From: Oikopleura dioica
Lineage: Eukaryota; Chordata; Appendicularia; Copelata; Oikopleuridae
Direction of reading: 5' to 3'
Length of the DNA: 64,000 nt
Assembly (NCBI GenBank): GCA_907165135.1
Contig: OU015568.1
Location: forward strand, 5,340,501 to 5,404,500
Each line of letters begins with the position of its first letter. The stretch's first letter is position 1. The notes beneath the pieces were generated by a model. It was not told the origin of the DNA, did not search any database, and saw nothing but the letters and a program-made list of their open reading frames with translations. Made by a program: the position numbers and the translations under genes. Shown in pieces: positions 42,750-52,800 of the stretch.

Positions 42750-43720
42750 GGAGGGGGGAGAATGGCGTTACCAAAAAAATTTTTCGTAACCGTTACCAAA
42801 ATTTTGGTAACCGTTACCAAAATTGGTAACCGTTACCAATATTTTTTCGTTTTCTTTTAAGCGAAAAACCAGAGAATGGCGTTACCAAAATTAGTAACGG
42901 TTACCAAAAATTGGTACCGGTTACCAAATGTAAGCTTCTCTCAAAATCAGGCGCGGAGCGCATTCAACCTTTAATTTCGGGATTTCTTTGATAAAGGACC
43001 TTTTAAATTGTCCGGATACCCTCGGTTCGCCGGGATATCCTCGGTTCGCCGGGATTTGGGCCAAAAAGTGTGTGATGGTGAAAAGAATTCGAGAAAATGA
43101 GTCTAGGACGAGCCTGTAATCGTTCATTAAATACTTTTTATAAATAAATGTTAGGATTAGGGGGCACTGGGCAAAATGACAGAACAAACTCACCCGAGGG
43201 GGATAGGCTAGGGTTAGTTAGGGTTACTGAAGGTAACCTTAAGTAACCCTAGACTAGACCCCGGCATCTTAGGCCCGAAGGGGCGGAGCCCCGAGGTAAG
43301 GGACACTTGGATTTGATAAGTTCAAAAAAAAATTCTTTTTATTTCTTTTTTATTTTATAAAAATTAGGACCGAAAAGTACCGGCGAACCGAGGATGAGGG
43401 GAAAATCCCGGCGAATCGAGGGTCATCCGTTTTTCTTTAATAAGGGTTAGTGTGTAACGAATTCGGGACTTTTGCCATTTCTGCGATCTGGCATAATTAA
43501 AATGATAAAAAACAACAAAGCCCGAGTTCTAGAGACACTTTTACTTATTTTTACCATTTTTGCAATATAGAATTTTCCGGAGAATGGCGTTACCAATTTT
43601 GGTAACGGTTACCAATTTTAGTAACGGTTACCAATTTTTGGTAACGGTTACCAATTTTAGTAACGGTTACCAATTTTTGGTAACGGTTACCAATTTTGGT
43701 AACGCCATTCTCCTACTACC
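42750..43720. mobile_element. hAT-like element in trypsin exon of copy 2, GGTAACCGTTACC arms
   Basis: An 8-base duplication GGAGTTCG (42742-42749 and 43721-43728) flanks it. The ends are imperfect inverted copies (GGAGGGGGGAGAATGGCG against GGTAGTAGGAGAATGGCG), followed by tandem GTTACCAAAATTGGTAACG units, each itself palindromic. The centre (about 43135-43320) has GGATTAGGGGGCACTGGGCA, AAAATGACAGAACAAA and GGGGCGGAGCCCCG. The empty site in copy 1 reads GTGGGAGCTCGATC. Confidence 0.85.
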
Positions 43721-44862
43721 GGAGTTCGTTCAAACAGTTTCCAAGTCACGCCAATTTGTCTTCCTCAAGAAGAAGCCCCCGCTGCCGGGAGAAACTGCTA
43801 TGTAGTCGGCTATGGTGCTGCTTCAACGGGCGGAGCCGCCACAATGCAGTTGATGGAGGCAAAAGTGCCAATAATCAATGACCAAACTTGCAAGAACCAA
43901 TACGATTCATTCACGAATATGAACGAGAATTTCAACGAAGATGTGCATATCTGCGCTGGGTACGGAAATGGCTACCAAGATGCTTGCCAAGGAGATTCTG
44001 GAGGACCCCTGATGTGTCAACGAGAAAATAGCTGCGAATGGTACCTGGCCGGAGTCGTCTCTTACGGCTGGAGATGCGGGGTCAGCTATGGTGTCTACGC
44101 AGAGGTCAATGGCTTTGCCGACTGGGTCCATCAAAATACAGGAATTCCGAAAAACCCCGCAGAGGGGAAAACCTGCAATATCAACTACGGCGAAAAAGGC
44201 TGCGAAGCGCTCAAATTCGATGGAAAACTTTATCAATACGACGCTGTTTCTGATTCTTATGTCCTCAAAGACCCAACACTTCCAAAACAAACGATGTTCC
44301 AGTTTACCAATTTTTGGATTTTGAGGCCTGGTGATAAGCCGTCTTCTGGACCTGGAACTGAATTTATTGCAGCGTTTCGAATGCCAAATGATCGAGTCTG
44401 CAAGTTTGACACTGAAGCTCAATGGTCCTTTACCGGTCTTACCGCAGTAGAAACGAATGATAAGCTTGAATGTGGAACCCAAGATTGAGTTATCAAAAAG
44501 TCAGATAAAGCTGATTAAAGTGCAGTTTTTTAAACTTTTTGTTTATAAGTAATTAATTATAACTCAAAAGCCGAAATTGATGCTCTTCCCGAAAAACAGC
44601 TTGAAGAAGAGGAAGAATGCCAATCAAACTCTTTTGGAGCTGTCATCACAAACCATCTTGGCGAGATTTTCAATCTGCACCTCGACGAAAGCAAAACAGC
44701 TTCTACTAAGAGAACTCATTTCAAAAATGATGACAGCGTTACATTATATGTCGACGTCCTCTTTGCCGATGGATATTGGATCCTCGGCCGAAATTACAAT
44801 GTTCTGATGTCGATGTGTTACAAAACTGGCGAAAAGGATGCGTGTATTGAAGACCTTGGTGG

Positions 44863-45617
44863 CGTAGTGAGGGGTTATCCTTCGAGCTAGCCTCGAATTC
44901 ACAACATGCCTTCTGGAGCAGCTATAATTCGAGTCACCCGAATGTAATAATGGGCTTTTAAGCAGCTAAAATTCGAGCCTCATTTCTAGAAGCGCAATAT
45001 CAAGCTGTCATGAGTATGCGGCATACTGTATGCCTTATCAAATTTTTTGCTCGATACGGATGATTCCTGCTCGTTTTAGTCGGGCAAATCTGACAGATTT
45101 CCGCCAGTTTCCTCAGTATATTTATCATCAAGTACTCTATGTAAATTAAGGTTAGGGTTAGGGGACACTGGGCAAAATGACAGAACAAATTCACACAAGG
45201 GGGATAGGCTAGGGTTACTTAGACTAGACTCCGGCATTTTAGGACCTAAGGGGCGAAGCCCCGTGGTCTAGGGTCGGCACCGACCACCGAGCAAAACCCG
45301 ACCAGGTCGGGTTGATTTGAGTTCCGACCAACTCAGCCTGAGATTATTTTTCTTAATTTAAGAAATAAACTGCACATATGTAATATTGATGATTATGTAT
45401 GCAAAACATCAAGTATAAATAATTTAAGGCAATTACATGATCAGTTTCATTTTCGAAGCTCGAATTTTAGCTGCTTAAAAGCCCTTTCTTGCATTCGGGC
45501 GACTCGAATTATAGCAGCCTGGAATACCACTATTGCATTCGGGTGGCTCGAATTATAGCTGCTCCAGAAGGCATGTTGTGAATTCGAGGCAAGCTCGAAG
45601 GATAACCCCCTACTACC
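44863..45617. mobile_element. hAT-like element in copy 2 exon, GGTTATCCTTCGAGC arms
   Basis: An 8-base duplication CTTGGTGG (44855-44862 and 45618-45625) flanks it. The ends are CGTAGTGAGGGGTTATCC and, inverted, GGTAGTAGGGGGTTATCC. The arms carry TTCGAGCTAGCCTCGAATTC and CTGGAGCAGCTATAATTCGA, inverted on the other side. The centre (about 45145-45265) repeats the core of the neighbouring element: GGTTAGGGTTAGGGGACACT, GCAAAATGACAGAACAAA, GGGGCGAAGCCCCG. The empty site in copy 1 is GACCTTGGTGGAAGTGG. Confidence 0.85.
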
Positions 45618-47729
45618 CTTGGTGGAAGTGACTGGTTTTGCGTGAATTCAGGTGGAAGCTGGTTGAATAATCAACAAGTTTCAATCAGTGTTATCGTTCC
45701 AATTACTACTGATGCTCCAACGGAAGAACCAGCAGTTACTGACGTTGCCGATCCAGTGACTACACAAGCACTTGATACTACTGATGGAACAGCAGCAGCT
45801 CCTAGTTCTCCAACAACGAGATCAAGTACAACAACTCCTTCTACAACAACATCTACAACAAAAACTACGACAAGAACAACGACAACGACGACGACAACGA
45901 CCACTCCAACAACTACATCCCCGACCACATCAACCTCGACAACACCCACAACAACCTCGCCGACAACGACAGCTCCAAAAACGACAAGTCCGTCGACAAC
46001 GACACCTGCTCAAGGTTTATTAAATTGAACTTATCACTTTCAAAAACTTTCATTACTAGAATTTCTACTCTAGAAATTTAAACAAAATTCAGAACCATCA
46101 GAAACTGGTCGCCTTACATTCAAAATGAACTCCTATGGAATCTATGGAGAATTGACGCTTGCCCAAACCGAAGATGACCCAAATAGATTTGTTGATGAAG
46201 CAAAGAATGTTGTGCTCTATTACACTGATACTTGGGATGCATGGTTTATTGTCCCAGTCGGAAAAGACATCACCAATGTGTTTTGTTATGCGATAACGAC
46301 CGTTAAAGGAACGTGTTTGAAATCAGGGGCCTTTATATAGTTTCAGCCAATTGTAAACATTTTCAAAGAGAACTTCGTCGACAATATAACAAGTATGGTT
46401 TGTAAAAACTTTCGAGAGAATTCAATTCAATGGATACGACAAGATATTGGCCTTGAAGTCATTTCGTCTGGTTCTGCCATTGTTACAACTGAAGCTGCTG
46501 GTGAAGAATGTAATCCTGAATGCGAACCATCTTTCAGCTTCGACATTCCAAAATGTAGGTGCACTTTATTTTCAAGAGATCACAAAATTTTTTCTAGATG
46601 GAAGAGTGACAATGACAGAGATTTTCGAGGGCTCAGATGAATATTTTGAGAATGATAAAAACATTTTCCTTTACTACGATAACAAGTACAAGTCCTGGAT
46701 TGTCGCTGAGCAACCTCATGAAGTCAGTAAATTCCTTTGCTACAGTCAAATCTTGAAAGAAGAGCCGCTAAAGAATATGGAAGGCAACATCAGCTGCAAG
46801 AATCCTGCTTGGGGAAGGCCCTGGAAGGACTTCAATTTCACAAACAATGAATGCCGAAGTTGTACGACAACACCGACGAGAGCTTCAACTACAACCGTTA
46901 CTTCAACAACAAAGACGGCAGCTCCTTCTGCTACGACAGGAGCAGCCGTTTCAACAGCCTCTCCTTCATCAACATCAACAACAACCTCAACCTCTACTTC
47001 AACAAGAGCAACGACAACAACAACTTCGACAACAACAACGACAACGACCGCCACAACAACAACAAGAACAACAACAAGAACAACAACTACCACGACGACA
47101 ACTCCTGGGCCAATGCAATTCATTTTGAATATTCCTTCTAGTTCTGCCCGTGAAAGAAAACGATTCCGATTTGTCGAAACCGAGGAAGAATATGTCTACG
47201 TCGACGAAGACGCTCAAATGAAGGTAAAACATAATTGAATATGAGTTACTTAATCTACTTTCAGATCTACTTCGATGTCAATTACATGGCCTGGATCATT
47301 CTCCCTCTCAAAGCTAGAGATATCTTCTCGATGATCTGCTTCAATTCAAAGGTGAACGGCGAAGGTTTCCTCGGTCGCGTCGATTACTTAGAGTGCGTCG
47401 GCGACAGTGCAAACACCTGGGAACGAGTCGACATATCTACAATGGAGATTGATAGAAATTTCGTGGAAACAACAACAACAACTTCGACAACAACAACAGC
47501 GACATCATCAACAACACCGACAACGGAAGTGCCGACAACTGCTTGTACAGTCTGCGAGGAGAAATTTAAAATGAGCATTCCGGGAAAAACCATCATTTTG
47601 AAAAAGGTTGAAGATAATCTTTATGAACAGACTAGAAACGGAGATTTGGAAGTCTCATGGCTTCCGTACTACAAAGGCTGGGCTTTGAAGCCAAAAGGCA
47701 CCCAAGGAATGGTTCAGTCTTGAATTTTG

Positions 47730-48395
47730 TTATGGAGACTTGTATAATAATTTTGTTATAATAATTTTGAACCAAAACAGTTTCGGCTCTTCTTTGTTTC
47801 GAATTCGGCGATCATATTGGACAACCTGCCCGGCCAGTTTCGCCTTTTACCGAAAGTGTTACAAAAATGACATGTCTAGACAACGATGTCTGGGGCGAGC
47901 ATCAAATCAACCTTACTAACATTCCCTGCCAATGCTAAAGCCTCAAAATGAGACTGACTCTCCCTCTGTTACATAAAATAAACACCGTCTGTCTTTAAAT
48001 AGACCTCTTTGAAAACTTTTTTTTCTTATATTTATCGGCGGACTTGTGCGACATTCTCGCAATGGCAGACCATAAGCAAAATGCTGCAATTATTCATTAA
48101 CAATCACAGGTTTGATTGTAGAACGTTTTCGATTTTATTTCAAATCATCATCAGTACTCTGTTTATGAGAAAGCGAACTTACGCTAACTTATTCATTAAC
48201 ATCATAAGCCTGGCAATGAGTTAAAATTTTTACGGTCGAGATCGCAAACTTCGTCTTATGGTCAGATACTTGTTAGACTTCGGCTTAAAACGAGTAGACC
48301 ACTTCGAAAACTTGTACTTCTAATATTTGTTGGCCGCCTTGGGCAATTCATTATTGCAGGGAATGCACAGCAGACCAGTCCTTCGCATCATTTTT
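47730..48395. other. 3' flank of copy 2, duplicate of 39.65-41.1 kb
   Basis: Non-coding. It matches the copy 1 flank (GACAACCTGCCCGGCCAGTT, CATGTCTAGACAACGATGTC, CTGACTCTCCCTCTGTTACA) without the two MITEs found there, and so serves as their empty site. Confidence 0.6.
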
Positions 48396-48400
48396 GTCAA

Positions 48401-49609
48401 ATGCAGCAAATGAGAGAAAAGAATAAGCTTTTGCTTTTTTTCTTCCTTTTTTCAGCTTCAAAAGCGCAAACGACCGCTTGTGTTCAAACTTATTACCAAG
48501 AAGAGACTTGCTGCACTCCATCGACAAACACATGTGGAATAAACCCGAGAATTAACGGTGGCACAGAAACATTCGCGAGAGAATGGCCTTGGATTGCACA
48601 TATCACTTTTGTCGACCGACCAAATATTTACTGTAGAGGAGCATTTGTGTCGCAGAACAAGATCATTACTGCTTATCATTGTGTCAATGATTACATAAAA
48701 AGGAAACATTTTTTAATTGTCGGAGCCGGCATTGATTACACTCACGGTGCCAATTCTGCGTATGAAAAACTAGTTCAAGGGTATCGAGTCGATTCCATCA
48801 TTATTCCAGATGGCGCTGTTGCCACGTCCTGGCGCGATCATGATATAGCGATTTTGGCAGTGACGGAAGTCAATTTCCGAGAAAACAGCTTTGAAGTAAC
48901 CCCAATTTGCCTTCCACAAGAAGAAAATCCAGAATCAGGAAGAAACTGCTTCCTACTCAGATATGGACATGTTCATACAGGTGGATTAATAATTAATACT
49001 GAAATGCTTAGGGAAGCAAGAGTTTCAATCGTCAGTGATGAAACTTGTCAAGCCCATTATTATGGAGGAGCTAATTACTTGAACGAGCCTGTTCAAATTT
49101 GCGCGAGATTCGAAGACGGTGGGATGGACGTTTTTCAAGAGGATTCTGGCGGGCCTTTGATGTGTCAGAGGGCAAACAGCTGCGAGTGGTATCTAGCAGG
49201 GGTTTACTCATGGGGAGACGGCACTTTTGGAGTTTACGCCGAAGTAGGAGCTTTTGCCGACTGGATTCATGAGAATACCGGTATTTCAAAAGCACCAGCG
49301 GCAGAAAACTCACCAGCACCAAAAACACCACCAGCACCACCAGCACCAGAAGAAGAACCGGCACCAGAAGCACCACCAGCGCCACCAGCACCACCTGCAG
49401 AGCCAGCCCCGGAAGTACCACCAGCACCAGAAAATCCGCCCGCCTCGGAGAATTCGTTGCCATCAGGATCTCGATTTGAGAGACTGCGAGATCGAATCCG
49501 ACGAATACTCAAGAAATTAATTCTTTTTTCTTTCATCCATCAAAGATTCACTAAACAACACCGACAAACACTTCCTCGCCAGCGACCTTTTCAAGTTCAA
49601 CCTCAATAA
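48401..49609 (+). CDS. Secreted trypsin-family protein with altered active site
   Basis: Single exon of 402 codons. The leader is NKLLLFFFLFSASKAQ (start 48401, or the in-frame ATG at 48410). It has the same CCTPSTNTCG segment as copies 1 and 2, a degenerate activation site (NPRINGG), then the trypsin fold with His in ITAYHC, Asp in HDIAIL and Ser in EDSGGPLM. The loop that in copy 1 reads DACQGDSGG reads DVFQEDSGG here: the oxyanion-hole glycine (chymotrypsin 193) is Glu and Cys191 is Phe. Its disulfide partner (Cys220) is also gone (GDGTFGVY). Loss of both cysteines suggests a tolerated change, and activity is probably lost or altered. The tail is a Pro/Ala/Glu repeat (PAPPAPEEEPAPEAPP) and a basic end, in place of the Thr-rich mucin of its neighbours. 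It is possibly a pseudoprotease with a binding role. Confidence 0.85.
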   Translation: MQQMREKNKLLLFFFLFSASKAQTTACVQTYYQEETCCTPSTNTCGINPRINGGTETFAREWPWIAHITFVDRPNIYCRGAFVSQNKIITAYHCVNDYIKRKHFLIVGAGIDYTHGANSAYEKLVQGYRVDSIIIPDGAVATSWRDHDIAILAVTEVNFRENSFEVTPICLPQEENPESGRNCFLLRYGHVHTGGLIINTEMLREARVSIVSDETCQAHYYGGANYLNEPVQICARFEDGGMDVFQEDSGGPLMCQRANSCEWYLAGVYSWGDGTFGVYAEVGAFADWIHENTGISKAPAAENSPAPKTPPAPPAPEEEPAPEAPPAPPAPPAEPAPEVPPAPENPPASENSLPSGSRFERLRDRIRRILKKLILFSFIHQRFTKQHRQTLPRQRPFQVQPQ

Positions 49610-49891
49610 AAACCAAACTTTCAATATTTCCTTTTCAATATTTCAGAGAATAAAATAGAGGCATTTTATCTTTTCTTTGGTCAAAGCATTTCTGTGATAT
49701 AATTATATTATATATTTATTAAATATGTTCAAAATACAAACATAGTGAAGAAAGATAGAATAAATACAGACAAGAGTAATGGTCAAAATTTAAATAAGTA
49801 CATATTAATTTGGCGTTCGATTGATTCTGTTCAGGGCAGGTGTAGATACGTTGAAATTGCATAAAAGAGCATCAATAAATAGTATTTTCAA

Positions 49892-52800
49892 CTACCAGTC
49901 CCAATGATCGTAGTTGTCGCCCGTGAACTTTGTCTCCAGATCTTTCACAAAAGGCTGAAAAAGGGGGTTGAAAAAGATGATAAAGGAAAAAAGTCTTACA
50001 TTGAAAAACTTTCTGATTCTTCTCTTGAGCTCCGTCGGAAGCGATTTATCCTTCGATCTTCCCTTACTCGACCCAAGGCAGAAGCTTTCTCGGGCACTTT
50101 CTACTGGCGGCTTCATACAGAAATACCCTGAAATTGACTATGAAAGATTTCGTAAAGGAAAAAAGTACCTTTTTCATCGTCAAAATAGAAGTTTTCTTCG
50201 GTAATCAATTGCGGCACCCCGGCGAAATCAGCAACTCTTCTGAGCGACATTCCAGGGTTTTCAATCAACTCCGTCGCATCCAAATACAGCATTTGATCTT
50301 GAATTTTCCGCATGAAGATAAAGAGGACTTTGATTCAAACCTTGTGTAAAGTAATGCAGCCAAGTATTGATATGCGTCGAGTAGAGGGATCCAGTAAGAA
50401 CAGCATCAGGAATTCGCAGCGGAAAGACTCGACCCTTCGTTCCGGGCTTCAAATCCCAGCGGGTGAAATAATCAGCAACTGCAGCTCGGATTTCGTCGTC
50501 GGTCATTTCGTCGATGTCCTTGTCTTTTCCGAGGAGATTGCCAAACGCCATCTCGACGGTTTTTTCGAAGGCTTCTTCTTTTGTGATGTCAGCGAAGTTT
50601 TCTAGAATTTCAATCTCAGATCTGGTCGCTAAGAGATAGAAAAACGGGGTCTGGAACCGTAAAAAATTTCGACAAATTTTGCGTGGAAATTTTCAACCAA
50701 TCAAAAGCCTTGATACAGCAAACCGGCCAATCAGCAGCCGAGAAGCCGCCCACTCAAATTTTGTCGAAATTTTTTTGTCGCTTCCAGACACCATCCCAAA
50801 AAAACGTACCTTGAAGAAACTCAAAACCAGGTTGAGGTCCTCCAACGCCTCCTTGACCGACTTGCTGGACCGTGAACATGTGCAGAAAATGCGAAAATGC
50901 TCTTCTGACCGGATCGCACAAGACATGAACAAATTTGATGTCCTTTGCATTTTCCAGTTTTGAAATTCTCTCCGGAATAAACGGCCGGTCAAAGTAATCA
51001 GGGGTCTTTTCATAGCAAACTTCGTCCTTGAACGTCAGCGGCATTTCATCGTGGTACCATTGGTAGCCTTTCGCCCAGTTGGTTGGTCGGTTGAAGAAAT
51101 GACGCTCGCCGGGGGTGTCCTGGAACCAAGTGTGGTAGTTCATGAAGATTTTCAAAGCAGTGGTTCCGCATTTTTTTGCCCCTGAGTTTTTTAAAGACCT
51201 GTTTTTTGATGTTTCATTACCTGTGATGATGAGATCTGGATATCTAACTGTAGGTTCTTCATCGCCGTGATTTTTCTGTCGTTGTCTGTTCATTCCGACT
51301 TTGTACCAATCAGCGTATTTGGCCTTTACTTCTTGCGGGACGGTTAATTCGTCCATTGTCGGCCAGACAACGTCTCCGACGTATTCTTTGTTTTCTTGAT
51401 TTTGGCTTCAAAAATCATAAGGGTAAATATAGATCAAAAAATTTTAAGTTTCATCAAAATATATTTTCGAGATTACCAATATTCATAATCTATTAATCAT
51501 TCAATAAACGATTGAATCTTCCTAATAATCTTCTAAAGCCATTCCTGTAAGCTTAGCCTTCACTGGCGGCAGAACCTTCTTCTGCTTCACCTCAACTTGT
51601 GCTTCATCTTGCAGCATCATTTCGTGCTGTTTCAATTCTCCTCCGGCGAACATCGCTTTTGGCGGCTCCGTCGGCGCTGGTGGTGTAGGTGGAGCTGCAG
51701 GTGCTTGCTCAACAACGGGCTGGACAGGCGCAGCAGGAGCAGCGGCGGCAACTGGGGTGTCAACGGCGGCAACTTGAGCAGCTGGGGCCGCTGGGGCAAC
51801 GGGTTGGGCAGCGCCAGCGACGGGGACTGGTGCGGCGGGGGCAACAGGAGCTGCAGCAGCGATCGGTTCAGCAGGGGCGACGGGCTGGGCTGGAGCAACG
51901 GGGGCTGCGGGGGCGGCTGGAACTGCTGGGGCAGCAGGAGCGGCGGGGGCAACGGGTTGGGCGGGAACTTCTTGGGCAACTGGAGCAGGTTGAGGATATC
52001 CTGAATAGATTTATGATGGAGGAAATAAGCTAGCGAATCAAAAGCCTCAAATTTCATCTTCGAAATTTTAGGATGAAAATTATTTGTCAACAAATCAAAT
52101 AAACACTTCGAAGTCGAACCGTTTATTCGCTTCTTACCTTGATTGAAGGCCTGTGCTTCGGCGCTTGGAACAAAGCTCTGAAGAAATTGTTGAAAGTATC
52201 TCCGATAGGGGTCTGATTTTGTTACCATGTGAGCTCCGTCCACGGTCAGTTCTGGCTGCAGAATCTCGCCGTAGAGCGACATTGGCTGCTGCTGCGCTTG
52301 GTAGGCTAGGTATTGCGCGTCGTAGTCGTAAGCTGCGTAGTAGTAGTCGCGCAGTTGCTGCCAGGGTGTCAAATCGCGGGGGATCGAGAAGGGATCGCGC
52401 GCCACCGCCCACGCTCGATCCCAAGTCTGAAGGGATCGCTCGCGCGCTTTTTGAACGGAAAGGGATCGCGGCGAAAATAGCAGAGCAAACGCGCGGGCTA
52501 GCGCCAGGCTTCATGCGTGGAATTTTCTCCGATCAAGCTCGCGCCGCTTTTCAAAAACTCAGAACTCTTCGTTATTGTCTCAAATTTTATGAATTTTTCA
52601 GATCTAGTGTAGTTTTTTCTCCTCTTTTTTCTGATTAAAATTAAACTCATGTTCAAATTAAGTTTAATAAGTTTGTCTGATTATATTATTTAAAAAAAGA
52701 AAGAAATTACATCATTGTCTGTCGACAAAAGGGACAGCGAAAATGAGGAGGAAGGCTTCTTTTGTGACACGCCAAGCACATCGGTGGACACTTTTCGCAT

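Larger units (their letters stand above)
41452..47723 (+). pseudogene. Tandem duplicate of the ShKT-EGF-trypsin-mucin gene (copy 2), probably broken
   Basis: Same exon series as copy 1: 41452-41556, 41649-41842, 42221-44474, 44571-46014, 46093-46308, 46369-46554, 46598-47223 and 47265-47723. The catalytic triad is present (ITAFHC, SDIAIL, QGDSGGPLM). Homology starts inside exon 1, just after the signal segment of copy 1, so the leader and probably the promoter are missing. The trypsin exon is interrupted by a 971-bp element at 42750-43720 and the next exon by a 755-bp element at 44863-45617, each with an 8-base target duplication. Both insertions bring in stops. Removing each with one duplication restores the alignment to copy 1. 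Unless they are spliced as introns, the gene cannot make the protein. Frames in the later exons remain open, so decay is recent. Confidence 0.8.

Noticed and set aside
51522-52405. Separate Ala/Pro-rich secreted protein ending at 51522
   Set aside because: Joining to the sulfotransferase by a GA-AG intron keeps frame and gives the expected anchor-stem-catalytic order, so one gene is the better model; I kept the alternative in the evidence.
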